The translations under genes and the position numbers were made by a program. Positions 24,191 to 32,636 of a stretch of 64,000 nt of DNA are shown here, piece by piece. Every line of letters starts with the position of its first letter. The stretch's first letter is position 1. The DNA comes from Zhihengliuella halotolerans (GTDB lineage: Bacteria > Actinomycetota > Actinomycetes > Actinomycetales > Micrococcaceae). The stretch is from contig NZ_SHLA01000001.1 of assembly GCF_004217565.1 (NCBI RefSeq), positions 558,001 through 622,000 of the forward strand, in the 5' to 3' direction. Under the pieces are notes generated by a model, which made no database searches, was not told where the DNA came from, and saw nothing but the letters and a program-made list of their open reading frames with translations.

Positions 24191-24781
24191 TCAAGTGCCG
24201 GTTCTGCGACTCATCGACAGGTAAGCCGAGAATCCGGCGCGCCGGGCGAACTTCACCGGACGCGTTTGAGTTTCGCGGAAACCGAGCTTGCGGTACAGCG
24301 CGAGGGCCGGGGTGTTGTTGTCCTTGATGTCCCTGAGCACGAACTCGTCGTACGGCAGACGCAGCAGGTGCTTCATGAGAGCCGTCGCGACCCCTCTGCC
24401 CTGGTGCTGCGGCGCGGTGGTCACGAAACCGATCTCGGCCAGGCCCGGTCGCGCGCCGTCGTAAGCCCCGAGGAACTGACTGCGGACGATGAGGTAGCTG
24501 ATCAGCCCGTGCACGCGTCCCAGAGTGCGCTGGAACTCGCGGCGGCTCGGCGCGAAGCACTCCTGATCACCTTCCGTGACGGTGGCGATTGCGGCCGGAC
24601 GCCCGTCGATGAGTGCCACGTGGAAACGCTCGAGAAGGAGCATGTGTTCGAAGGCGGCGGTCAGGACCTCCGGATCCGGCGAGAAGTAGTTGAAGTCCTC
24701 GGCGAATCCGTGGACGAGCACCGCGGTGAGGCCCCGACGGGCGCTCTCGCCCAGCTCGTCGCCGCGCTTGATCTCGATTAT
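24191..24781 (-). CDS. GNAT N-acetyltransferase with non-canonical start
   Basis: The GNAT core is complete: RFHVALIDGRPAAIATVTEG, GLAEIGFVTTAPQHQGRGVA, then LALYRKLGFRETQTR. Sequence typical of the N-terminus (IEIKRGDELGESARRGLTAV) begins directly at the TetR stop codon, where no ATG, GTG or TTG exists. The frame offers ATA (24781-24779) or ATC (24778-24776). GAAGGA sits just upstream at good spacing and the ATA overlaps the TetR TAA, so reinitiation at ATA is likely. The next usual start would remove ~15 residues or more. Confidence 0.8.
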   Translation of the reverse strand: MIEIKRGDELGESARRGLTAVLVHGFAEDFNYFSPDPEVLTAAFEHMLLLERFHVALIDGRPAAIATVTEGDQECFAPSRREFQRTLGRVHGLISYLIVRSQFLGAYDGARPGLAEIGFVTTAPQHQGRGVATALMKHLLRLPYDEFVLRDIKDNNTPALALYRKLGFRETQTRPVKFARRAGFSAYLSMSRRTGT

Positions 24782-25383
24782 GGTCTTCCTTCGGTTGTCA
24801 GGAGGCGCAGCACGATGTCGACGCCCGCATCGTTCAGGGTGTCGTGGACGACCAGGCGCATGTTGGCAAGCCCGGACAGCATGGCAAAGTAGCAAGCCGT
24901 CAGTTGGGCCGGGTCGCCTGCCACGAACCGTCCGGTCGCCTGTCCGCGTCGCACGAGGTCGGCGAAGGCCTCCCACAACGAGCGCTGGGCGAGCGCCAGA
25001 CGCGCCGCCGTTCCGGCCGGAGTGTCCGTCAGGAAGCCCTGGTTGACGACCAGATAGAACTCGGCTGCGGTTCCACCGCGTGCGAAGTCGGTGAGGACCT
25101 CGCGCGTGAAGCCGCGCACCAGCTCGAGCGGATCACCAACGCCGGCGAGCTCCTCGGCTGCTGCGGCGAGGCCGGTTGATGCCTGCGCGAGGAGCTCATC
25201 GAAGAGCGCCTCCTTGCTCGCGTAGTGCCGGTAGATCGATCCGACGCTCAAGCCGGCGTCCTCGGCGATATGTCGGATGCTGGATGCGGCGAAACCGTGC
25301 CTGGCGAAAACCCGGACGGCGGACGCTTCGATGCTCTGGCGCGTCGCTTCTCGCAGCGCCTGATTGTGTTCTGCCGCCCGCAC
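24778..25383 (-). CDS. TetR-family transcriptional regulator
   Basis: The protein (about 201 residues) has the standard TetR N-terminal HTH (SSIRHIAEDAGLSVGSIYRH, YASKEALFDELLAQ) and a helical ligand-binding C-terminus. GTG 25383 is preferred because GGAGG lies 6 nt upstream; TTG 25395 is possible but has no ribosome binding site. A perfect operator-like palindrome lies directly upstream, between this gene and the divergent hydrolase. The downstream GNAT is co-transcribed and coupled. Confidence 0.92.
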   Translation of the reverse strand: MRAAEHNQALREATRQSIEASAVRVFARHGFAASSIRHIAEDAGLSVGSIYRHYASKEALFDELLAQASTGLAAAAEELAGVGDPLELVRGFTREVLTDFARGGTAAEFYLVVNQGFLTDTPAGTAARLALAQRSLWEAFADLVRRGQATGRFVAGDPAQLTACYFAMLSGLANMRLVVHDTLNDAGVDIVLRLLTTEGRP

Positions 25384-25397
25384 GAGTGCCTCCAAAG

Positions 25398-25415
25398 AAT
25401 GAACTGATGTTCATT
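25398..25415. promoter_or_regulatory. TetR operator palindrome
   Basis: AATGAAC-4 nt-GTTCATT is a perfect inverted repeat 14 bp beyond the TetR start, between divergent genes. Its form matches typical TetR-family sites. It probably controls both the TetR-GNAT unit and the alpha/beta hydrolase. Confidence 0.75.
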
Positions 25416-25515
25416 TTATGGATTGGGGTCGCTCTCCGCAAGGGCGGTCCCGTCTGGTGCGGTTGGTGGAGGCGCCGTCGTTCCCGTGGAACCTGTTGAC
25501 GCGGTGGAAACGAGG

Positions 25516-26475
25516 ATGGAGATTGGACTCGTGAAGCGCATCGAACTCGACCACGTCACACTGGCCGTTGACGAGGTCGGCGACCAGAGCGGGCCGCCCG
25601 TGCTGCTCATCGCCGGCGCCACGCAGTCCATGGATTGGTGGCCCCCGGATTTCTGCGAGACCCTCGCCGCGGACGGCCTGCACGTGATCAGATACGACCA
25701 GCGGGATACCGGGGAGTCGACAGCCAGCCCGCCGGGCCACCCGAGCTACACGGGAGGGGACTTGGCGACTGATCCGCTGCGGATCATGGACCGGCTCGGG
25801 ATCAGTGCGGCACACCTCGTGGGTGTGTCGATGGGCGGCGGGATCGCCCAATACCTGGGTGTGCACGCAGCCGACCGCGTCCTGTCACTGACGCTCATCG
25901 AGTCTTCACCCGCCGGCGGTGGCACAGACGACCTTCCGCCACCCGAGGCGGCCGTGGCGGAGGACGCTACACCCGAACCTGAAGACTGGTCCGATACGTC
26001 AGCCGTCATCGACTACCGCGTCGAAGCCGAACGCCCGTACGCCGGGTCGCTGGGGTTCGACGACGCGCGCTTCCGCGCGATCGCCACCCGTGAAGCCGGC
26101 CGGAGCCGCGACATGGCCGCGTCGATGGTCAATCACTTCCTGCTTGCTGCCGACGCCGGGGCCGACCCGTCCCTGATCACGGCGCCGACACTCATCGTCC
26201 ACAGCGACTCGGATCCGCTCTTCCCGCTCGCGCATGGCGAGGCGCTTGCTCGGATCATCCCGAACGCCACCTTGCTGCGCGTCCACGGAATGGGGCACGA
26301 GGTGCCGCCGCCGCGGGTGTGGAACGTCGTCGTGCCCGCGCTCGTCGAGCATGTGCGAGCCGCCAGCGCGATCGTCCCCGAGAGCGGAGACGTGTCAGGG
26401 CGGTTCAGGCAGTGGCCGCGCGAGGATGCGGATAGTCCGCCTCGCGCCCCTGGAACCTCAGGATGCTCGGGTTGA
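25516..26475 (+). CDS. Alpha/beta hydrolase
   Basis: The ~319-residue protein has the hydrolase fold: VLLIAGATQSMDWWPP, nucleophile elbow VGVSMGGGIAQYLG with the catalytic Ser, acid region LIVHSDSDPLFPLAHGEAL, and the histidine in VHGMGHEVPPP. Start is ATG 25516, or GTG 25531, which has a better-spaced GGAG. It is divergent from the TetR gene and shares the operator. Its last ~23 residues are antisense to the convergent dehydrogenase gene and look non-conserved. Confidence 0.88.
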   Translation: MEIGLVKRIELDHVTLAVDEVGDQSGPPVLLIAGATQSMDWWPPDFCETLAADGLHVIRYDQRDTGESTASPPGHPSYTGGDLATDPLRIMDRLGISAAHLVGVSMGGGIAQYLGVHAADRVLSLTLIESSPAGGGTDDLPPPEAAVAEDATPEPEDWSDTSAVIDYRVEAERPYAGSLGFDDARFRAIATREAGRSRDMAASMVNHFLLAADAGADPSLITAPTLIVHSDSDPLFPLAHGEALARIIPNATLLRVHGMGHEVPPPRVWNVVVPALVEHVRAASAIVPESGDVSGRFRQWPREDADSPPRAPGTSGCSG

Positions 26476-27607
26476 CGATCGCGCCGTCGCGGATCTCGAT
26501 CGCCCGGGAGACGGTCAGGTTCTCCGCCCACGCGTCCGGCCCCTGCATGACCGTGCGCAGGAACGGCAGCACCGCCTCGCTGATTTCCCACGTGGCCGCG
26601 TTCCACAGGTACGACGGGCTGTGATCGACCGCGTAGTAGTTGACGCCGTCGCCGACCGTGAACATCGGGTCGTCGAATCCGGTGGGGACCGCCCATTCGA
26701 AGCCCATGCCGGCGTCGCACGAGACGTCGATGATCAGGCTCCCGGTCGCGAAGCCCGCTAGGTCCTCGGTCCGCAGGTAGGTCAGCGGCGCGTCGACGTC
26801 CTGGAGCGTGCAGTTGACGACGACGTCGTGCGAGGCCAGGAAGTCCGGGAGCAGGACGTTGCCGTCCTTCGTGAGCACCTCGCTGAGGTGGATCTCGCCG
26901 TCGCCCGTGTTGAGCTGGGCGATGTGGACGCCGTGGATCGGGGAGCCGACCGCCGAGACGTCGCGCTGGGTGAGGACCTGGATGTCGTGGAACCCCTGGG
27001 CGATGAGCGCCGTCACGGCGCCGCGTGCGGTCGCGCCGAAGCCGATCACGACGGCGCTGCGGCGCGGCCCGTACACGCCCGTGGTCCCCGTCAGGCGCAG
27101 CGCGTCGAGCACTGAGCAGTAGCCGGCGAGCTCGTTGTTCTTGTGGAAGACGTGCAGGTTGAACTCGCCGCGGCGGCTCCAGTGGTTCATCGCTTCGAAG
27201 GCGATGAGGGTGAGTCGGCGGTCGATCGCGGTCTGGGTCATCGCGGTGTCCTGCACGCAGTGCGGCCAGCCCCAGAGCGTGCGGCCCTCGGGCATCGCGG
27301 CCACATCTTCTATCTGCGGCTTCGGGAGCAGCAGCACGTCGGCCGCCGCGAGGACCTCCGAGCGGTCGGCAATGCGGCCGACGCGCGACTCGATGTAGCC
27401 GGAGTCCAGCTGGAAGTCGGAGCCGTAGCCGCGCTCGACGATCATCCGGGCGCGCAGGTCCGGGTCGATCCGGTCGAGGTGCTCGGGGTGGATCGGCAGC
27501 CGCCGCTCGTTCTCCATCGAGGAGCCGGCCAGCAGCCCGAGGCTGAGCAGCGCGCCGCTCGGCGGGACGGGGACTGGCGTGGTGGAGGGGGCAGTGGCGC
27601 CGGACAT
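26405..27607 (-). CDS. AlaDH/PNT-family dehydrogenase, N5-(carboxyethyl)ornithine synthase-like
   Basis: This 400-residue protein has the N-terminal substrate half (SSMENERRLPIHPEHLDRID, GWPHCVQDTAMTQTAIDRRL) and the NAD(P) half with a Rossmann motif (AVVIGFGATARGAVTALIA). It then has IDVSCDAGMGFEWAVPT and VDHSPSYLWNAATWEIS. This order matches N5-(carboxyethyl)ornithine synthase better than classical alanine dehydrogenase. That enzyme condenses pyruvate with ornithine or lysine side chains reductively. The ATG follows GGGAG. Its 3' end overlaps the convergent hydrolase by 71 bp. Confidence 0.8.
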   Translation of the reverse strand: MSGATAPSTTPVPVPPSGALLSLGLLAGSSMENERRLPIHPEHLDRIDPDLRARMIVERGYGSDFQLDSGYIESRVGRIADRSEVLAAADVLLLPKPQIEDVAAMPEGRTLWGWPHCVQDTAMTQTAIDRRLTLIAFEAMNHWSRRGEFNLHVFHKNNELAGYCSVLDALRLTGTTGVYGPRRSAVVIGFGATARGAVTALIAQGFHDIQVLTQRDVSAVGSPIHGVHIAQLNTGDGEIHLSEVLTKDGNVLLPDFLASHDVVVNCTLQDVDAPLTYLRTEDLAGFATGSLIIDVSCDAGMGFEWAVPTGFDDPMFTVGDGVNYYAVDHSPSYLWNAATWEISEAVLPFLRTVMQGPDAWAENLTVSRAIEIRDGAIVNPSILRFQGREADYPHPRAATA

Positions 27608-27730
27608 CCGGACTCCCATCATCGGGGAACCAGAGGCAGCTCCTGAGACGAGTGTACGCGTACACCCTGCGAACGGCCGGCGGGGTCCAGGGATGCCCGG
27701 GCGTGGATAAGGCGCGTCTACGATGGGTCC

Positions 27731-28330
27731 ATGGCAGAACCGACGCGTTGGGTGACAGAGACCAAGGACGGGCACTCGCAGTGGTACATCCACCGTTTCC
27801 GGGAGATGGCCGCCGAGGGTGAGGACCTGATCGGGGAGGCCCGGCTGGTCGATGCCATGGTCCCGCGGCGGGCCAGGATCCTCGACGCCGGCTGCGGGCC
27901 GGGCCGTCACGCGGGTGAGCTGCACGCACGCGGGCACAGCGTCGTCGGAGTCGACGCGGACCCCGAGCTGATCGCCGCGGCCGAGCAGGATCACCCCGGC
28001 CCCACGTACGCCGTCGTCGACCTGGCCGAGCTGGAGCTGGCCTCGCTCGGGCAGGCCCAGCCCTTCGACGCTGCCCTCATGGCCGGGAACGTCATGGTCT
28101 TCCTCGCCCCGGGGACGGAGACGGCGGTGCTTCGCCGCGTCGCCGCGTGTGTCAGCCCGGAGGGGTTCATCGTCGTCGGGTTCCATGTGAAGCGGCACCT
28201 GTCGCTCGCCGACTTCGACCGCCACGTGGCGGACGCCGGGCTGCGTCTCGAGCACCGGTTCGCCACCTGGGACCTGCGGGCCTGGCGCGACGACGCCGAC
28301 TTCGCCGTCACCGTCCTGCGGCACACCTGA
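27731..28330 (+). CDS. SAM-dependent methyltransferase
   Basis: The 199-residue protein has motif I RILDAGCGPGRHAGELHARG, the acidic strand-2 end VVGVDADPELIAAAEQ and a C-terminal LRAWRDDADFAVTVLR. The N-terminus HSQWYIHRFREMAAEGEDL is common to a conserved actinobacterial methyltransferase family of unknown target. It begins 120 bp from the divergent dehydrogenase. Confidence 0.88.
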   Translation: MAEPTRWVTETKDGHSQWYIHRFREMAAEGEDLIGEARLVDAMVPRRARILDAGCGPGRHAGELHARGHSVVGVDADPELIAAAEQDHPGPTYAVVDLAELELASLGQAQPFDAALMAGNVMVFLAPGTETAVLRRVAACVSPEGFIVVGFHVKRHLSLADFDRHVADAGLRLEHRFATWDLRAWRDDADFAVTVLRHT

Positions 28331-28340
28331 ATCGCCGGAG

Positions 28341-28640
28341 TCAGCGCCCGAGCCGGCCCGCGCGCACGTCCAGACTGAGGGTGACGACGTCACCGACGTC
28401 GACCCGCTCAGCCCGCTGAACGGCCACCTTGACCGGGACCAGGAATCGTCCGTCCTTGGGCCATATCGCGGTGTCGAAGTCGGTGGTTCCGATCGTCGCC
28501 GCGACGGGAATCTGCCCCCAGTACATGAGGCCGCGCGCGGCTTCCTTCAGCTCGGCCGACATGACTGCCGGCATCGGCGCGAACACGAACGGGGCAGGGC
28601 CGCGCCATTCGATGAGTTCGGTGGTGAAGGTCCAGGCCAT
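28341..28640 (-). CDS. DUF1905-domain protein
   Basis: The 99-residue protein matches the DUF1905 pattern: EWRGPAPFVFAPMPAVMS, YWGQIPVAATIGTTDFDTAI, WPKDGRFLVPVKVAVQRAE, ending VGDVVTLSLDV. The domain is a small beta-barrel often fused to YdeI-like sequences. Here it stands alone. Function unknown. Its 3' end converges on the methyltransferase with 10 bp between. Confidence 0.85.
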   Translation of the reverse strand: MAWTFTTELIEWRGPAPFVFAPMPAVMSAELKEAARGLMYWGQIPVAATIGTTDFDTAIWPKDGRFLVPVKVAVQRAERVDVGDVVTLSLDVRAGRLGR

Positions 28641-28695
28641 GGGCTCACGCTAGCAAAGGCGGTCGTCCGGGCCCCGTCGTCGTAGGGTTCTCAGC

Positions 28696-29241
28696 ATGAG
28701 AAACACTCACGGAGCGGATGTCCGGCTTCGCTCACTGCGGGAAGCGGATGCGGCCGACGTGCTGGCCGCGTTCCGCTCGAACCCGGACATGGCCAGGCAA
28801 GGGGAGGTGGCGTCGCTCGCGGACGCCGAACGCTACGTCCGGGCGCTCCTGCGTTCGGACGGCAACCAGATCCCCTTCGCGCTCGCCGTCGATGATCGAC
28901 TCGTCGGGCTGGTCTGTGTCACCGCGGATCCCGCGAACCGCAGCGGCTGGTTCTGGTACTGGATGAGCGAGGACGCGCGCTGCAAGGGGTGGATGGCACG
29001 TGCCGCCGCGACCGTGGCCGACTGGGCGCTCACGGTTGGCGGCCTGGACCGCCTGGAACTGGGGCACCGCGTCAACAACCCGGCGTCGGGCCGAGTGGCT
29101 CGAGTCGCCGGATTCGTCAAGGAAGGCACCGAACGCGGGAAGTTCCTGATCGACGGCGAGCGGATCGACGTCGACACCTACGGGAGGCTGCGTTCCGATC
29201 CATTCCCGGAGGCGGAGCCGGTCCCCTTCCTCGATCGCTGA
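28696..29241 (+). CDS. GNAT N-acetyltransferase (RimJ/RimL-like)
   Basis: The 181-residue protein opens with VRLRSLREADAADVLAAFRS. Its acetyl-CoA region is degenerate compared with the other GNATs here (SEDARCKGWMARAAATVAD in place of Q/R-x-x-G-x-G/A), but the fold continues with LELGHRVNNPASGRVARVAG. It is likely still an acetyltransferase. This is the last GNAT in the window. Confidence 0.85.
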   Translation: MRNTHGADVRLRSLREADAADVLAAFRSNPDMARQGEVASLADAERYVRALLRSDGNQIPFALAVDDRLVGLVCVTADPANRSGWFWYWMSEDARCKGWMARAAATVADWALTVGGLDRLELGHRVNNPASGRVARVAGFVKEGTERGKFLIDGERIDVDTYGRLRSDPFPEAEPVPFLDR

Positions 29242-29384
29242 CGCCTCGCGGCATCTCTTCGCTCGTCATTTTTCGGCGAATAGAACTTGTTGTGTCTCGT
29301 CCGGCACTTTCGCGCAAATCCGGGGTTATGATTCTCTCGTTCAATCCGCGATGCGCTCTGCATCCGGCTTTCGTTGGGGGAATC

Positions 29385-30287
29385 ATGAAAACACTTGTCA
29401 TGCGCTGGTGCGCGTCCGTCGCCGCCGCGTCGCTTCTCATGGGTGGCGCCGTAGTGGCGCCGGCCACCGCCGCGCCGCAGCCGACCACGGTTGCCGTGCA
29501 GGCGCCCGCGGCCACGACGACGTCGTCCAAGCTCACCATCGGGACGATCGCCAGCCCGGTCGTTGCCGTCGGCGGATCGGCCAAGGTGAAACCGTCGATC
29601 AAGCTCTCCGGACGAACCGAACTCTCATCCGCGAAGTTCACGGTCAAGAAGGGCGGCAAGACCGTCGCTTCCAAGGCCAAGAGCGCTTCGCTCAAGGCCG
29701 GCACCTACGCGGTGACGACGACGGCCACCTACCGCACCTACTCGGTCAAGGATGGCAAGAAGACATACTCGGCGACCAAGAAGTCCACCAAGAGTCAGAC
29801 GCTCAAGGTCCGGACCGCCGTCGCGATCAAGAAGATCGCCAGCAAGACCGCGCCCTATGGCAAGAAGGCGACGATCAAGCCGAACGTCACGGTCAGCAAG
29901 GGCGCCAAGCTGGTGTCGAAGACCGTGACGGTGAAGAAGGGGTCCAAGACACTTGTCACCAACAAGACGTCGGCCGCGCTGAAGGCCGGAAAGTACAGCG
30001 TCACCACCACGGTCAAGTACAAAGTCCCGGCCGGCAAGTCCTCCTGGTCCAAGACCTATACGACGTCGGCGAAGCAGTCGCTGACGATCAAGGCGGGGGC
30101 GAAGCCGTCGCGCGTCGCCGGAACGGGCTCGTTCAACTGCCCGAAGGGCTACCCAGTCAAGGGCAATGCCAATTCGGGGATCTACCACGTGCCCAGCGGC
30201 GCCTACTACAGCCGGACCAAGCCGGAGGAGTGCTTCACGACGGCGGCAGCGGCGAAGAAGGCCGGCTACCGCGCCTCCAAGCGCTGA
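29385..30287 (+). CDS. Secreted Lys/Ser/Thr-rich protein with C-terminal sunset domain
   Basis: The 300-residue protein starts at ATG 29385 after GGGGGAA. A signal peptide is clear (RWCASVAAASLLMGGAVVAP, cleavage after ATAA). The middle is two related blocks rich in Lys, Ser and Thr (each has K-x-x-K-P-x-I/V, then a V-K-K-G-x-K-T stretch and S-L/A-K-A-G-x-Y-x-V-T-T), likely beta-sandwich repeats. The C-terminal 50 residues are a sunset domain with C-P-x-x-Y-P-V-K-G-N, IYHVPSGAYY and PEECF. This domain occurs on extracellular proteins. A surface or secreted role is likely. Confidence 0.85.
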   Translation: MKTLVMRWCASVAAASLLMGGAVVAPATAAPQPTTVAVQAPAATTTSSKLTIGTIASPVVAVGGSAKVKPSIKLSGRTELSSAKFTVKKGGKTVASKAKSASLKAGTYAVTTTATYRTYSVKDGKKTYSATKKSTKSQTLKVRTAVAIKKIASKTAPYGKKATIKPNVTVSKGAKLVSKTVTVKKGSKTLVTNKTSAALKAGKYSVTTTVKYKVPAGKSSWSKTYTTSAKQSLTIKAGAKPSRVAGTGSFNCPKGYPVKGNANSGIYHVPSGAYYSRTKPEECFTTAAAAKKAGYRASKR

Positions 30288-30427
30288 TTCGGCTCCCGGC
30301 GCTCAGCGGTGAGGGGATTGAACGGGGCGGTATTCCTGTCTAATCTAGCCCTAAGCAGCTAGTCAGCCGGCGCAGGGCACCGGCGGTGCCGTACGAGGAC
30401 GGCGCGCGAGACCAGGGAGGTGCCGCC

Positions 30428-31471
30428 TTGTCCCGTGAAGAGTACGTGGAGTCCTACCGGCAGCTGAGCCGGACCGTGCACGACGCCGGGCTGATGCGTC
30501 GTCGTTACGGGTTCTACGTGACGCGAATCGGCGGGTGGGTCCTGCTGCTCGCGGGTCTGCTGGCTGCCGTCGTCCTCCTCGGTGCGACGTGGTTCCAGCT
30601 GATCATCGCCGCGCTCATCGGTCTGGTGATGGCACAGCTGGGATTCCTCGCGCATGAAGCTGCGCATCGGGAGATTTTCGCCTCGAGAACGCGGAACGAG
30701 TGGGCATCCCGGCTCATCGCCTGTCTGCTCATGGGGCTGAGCTTCAACTGGTGGATGGCCAAGCACAACACGCACCACGCGCACCCGAACCGGGAGAACA
30801 CGGACCCCGATATCGAATCCAATCTGCTGGCGCTCACTCCCGCGGCCGCCGACCGCCGCGAGGGCCTGAGCGCCTGGCTCGCCCGGCGCCAGGGGTACTT
30901 CTTCGTCCCGCTGCTGCTGTTGGAGGGCCTGAACCTGCACGTCGCGTCGCTGCGGATGCTCTTCAGCGCGCGAGACGTACCGCACCGGGTCACCGAGATC
31001 GCGCTCATCGCCGTTCGCCACGCGGCCTACCTGACGCTGCTGTTCCTCGTGCTGCCGGTGGGTATGGCGTTCGCGTTCGTCGGCGTCCAGGTCGGAACCT
31101 TCGGTCTCCTGCTGGGCGGAGCCTTCGCGCTCAACCACATCGGCATGCCGACCGTCCCGGCTGGAGTCCACCTCGACTTCCTCCGCCGGCAGGTGCGGAT
31201 GTCGCGCAATATCGACGACGGCCCGCTGTCCCGGCTGCTCCTGGGAGGGCTTCAGTTCCAGGTCGAGCACCATCTCTTTCCGGCGGTGCCCCGGCCCAAC
31301 CTTCCCGCACTGCAGACGCTCGTGCGCGAGCACTGCAGCCGGCTCGGCATCCCGTACACCCAAGAGTCGCTGTCCGGCGCCGCCGTTACCGTCGTGGCCT
31401 ACCTCAACCAGGTCGGGCTGAAGAACCGGGACCCGTTCGCGTGCCCGCTGGTGCAGCGATATCGCGGCTGA
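30428..31471 (+). CDS. Membrane fatty acid desaturase
   Basis: The di-iron desaturase has its three histidine boxes: HEAAH (residues 76-80), HNTHH (113-117) and QVEHH (278-282), with 4 or more membrane helices between them. QVEHH is typical of front-end or delta-9-like desaturases that use an acyl-lipid substrate. TTG 30428 is preferred because AGGGAGG lies 8 nt upstream; GTG 30386 is an alternative without such a site. The 3Fe-4S ferredoxin that follows 57 bp downstream is the likely electron donor. Confidence 0.9.
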   Translation: MSREEYVESYRQLSRTVHDAGLMRRRYGFYVTRIGGWVLLLAGLLAAVVLLGATWFQLIIAALIGLVMAQLGFLAHEAAHREIFASRTRNEWASRLIACLLMGLSFNWWMAKHNTHHAHPNRENTDPDIESNLLALTPAAADRREGLSAWLARRQGYFFVPLLLLEGLNLHVASLRMLFSARDVPHRVTEIALIAVRHAAYLTLLFLVLPVGMAFAFVGVQVGTFGLLLGGAFALNHIGMPTVPAGVHLDFLRRQVRMSRNIDDGPLSRLLLGGLQFQVEHHLFPAVPRPNLPALQTLVREHCSRLGIPYTQESLSGAAVTVVAYLNQVGLKNRDPFACPLVQRYRG

Positions 31472-31528
31472 GCCACACGAGGAGCCACGCCGGCGTGTGA
31501 AGTGAACACCCAGAGAGGGGAGCCAAAG

Positions 31529-31756
31529 ATGAAAGTCACCGTTCACCAGCCCCTGTGCGTGGCCTCCGGCAACTGCGGCCATGTCGCGCCCCGCGTCTTC
31601 CGAAACCGCGACGCGAACGGAGGATTCGTGGAACTGCTGGAGGCCGACCCGCCGGAGGGCGACCAGGACGCGGTCCGCGAGGCCGAGTACTTGTGCCCGT
31701 CCGGCACGATCCAGGTCGACGGCCACTCGATGCCGCCCCGTTCCTCGACCCCCTGA
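31529..31756 (+). CDS. 3Fe-4S ferredoxin
   Basis: The 75-residue protein has three conserved cysteines: C10 and C16 in LCVASGNCGHVAPRVF and the C-P of AEYLCPSGTI. That is the pattern of single-cluster [3Fe-4S] ferredoxins, which lack the fourth Cys. ATG 31529 has GAGGGGAG upstream. Such ferredoxins usually serve cytochrome P450s; here the only nearby redox enzyme is the desaturase directly upstream, so pairing with it is inferred. Confidence 0.88.
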   Translation: MKVTVHQPLCVASGNCGHVAPRVFRNRDANGGFVELLEADPPEGDQDAVREAEYLCPSGTIQVDGHSMPPRSSTP

Positions 31757-31837
31757 CATTGCCGGCAAAAGGACCTATTGTGGCCCTGACGGACACCGGT
31801 GACCGAGCGCCGCGCGGCGCAGCCTAAGGAGAACCAC

Positions 31838-32611
31838 ATGACACACGTCAAAGAACTTGCCACCACCCTGGCCGAAGCCCACGAGTCGGGTCGAGCGCTC
31901 GTCCTGCCCACCGTGTGGGACGTCTGGAGCGCGCGCACGGCGGAGGAGGCGGGATTCGAGGGAATCACCACGGGGAGCCACCCCGTCGCCGACGCGACCG
32001 GCAGCTCCGACGGCGAGAACATGGACTTCGCCGACTACCTCGCAGTGGTCGCGCGGATCACCGGCGCGGTCGACGTTCCCGTCAGCGCCGACGTCGAGTC
32101 GGGTTACGGGCTGGCGCCCGCTGAGTTGGTCGAGCGGGTCCTCGAGGCCGGCGCCGTCGGGGTCAACATCGAGGACGTCGTGCACTCCGAGGGCAAGCGC
32201 GTCCGCGACCGCAACGAGCACGCCGACTACATCGCCGCCGCCCGGCAGGCCGCCGACGCGGCGGGAGTGGACTTCGTCATCAACGGGCGCACCGACGCCC
32301 TCAAGTTCGGCCCGGACGTGTTCGCCGACCCGCTCGCGGAAGCGGTGGAGCGCGCGAAGCTGATGGAGCAGGCCGGCGCCCGGTCCGTCTACCCGGTGGG
32401 CTTGTCGTTGGCAGAAGACGTGACCCGTCTCGTCGAAGCGGTCAGCGTACCGGTCAACCTCACGGTGCACCCCGTCGGCGGGCACGCCGCCGGCGATCTG
32501 GCGGCCCTCACCGCACTGGGCGCGCGCCGCTTCACCTTCGGTCCGCTGTGGCAGATGTGGCTGAAGGAGGTCTCCTCGGACCAGCTGGCGTCGTGGAGGC
32601 CGGGCGCATAG
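31838..32611 (+). CDS. Isocitrate lyase/PEP-mutase family protein
   Basis: The 257-residue protein is a TIM-barrel of the ICL/PEPM superfamily: LVLPTVWDVWSARTAEEAGF, SADVESGYGLAPAELVERVL with the metal-binding acidic residues, VNIEDVVHSEGKRVRDRNEH, FVINGRTDALKFGPD. It lacks the K-K-C-G-H motif of true isocitrate lyases, so it is closer to phosphonopyruvate hydrolase or oxaloacetate decarboxylase-like members. AAGGAG precedes the ATG. The substrate cannot be named. Confidence 0.9.
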   Translation: MTHVKELATTLAEAHESGRALVLPTVWDVWSARTAEEAGFEGITTGSHPVADATGSSDGENMDFADYLAVVARITGAVDVPVSADVESGYGLAPAELVERVLEAGAVGVNIEDVVHSEGKRVRDRNEHADYIAAARQAADAAGVDFVINGRTDALKFGPDVFADPLAEAVERAKLMEQAGARSVYPVGLSLAEDVTRLVEAVSVPVNLTVHPVGGHAAGDLAALTALGARRFTFGPLWQMWLKEVSSDQLASWRPGA

Positions 32612-32636
32612 CCTGCGCCGATCGCTAGAGGGCGCT

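Noticed and set aside
30359-31768. A 469-codon frame antisense to the desaturase and ferredoxin
   Set aside because: Shadow; the plus strand contains the histidine boxes and Cys motif.
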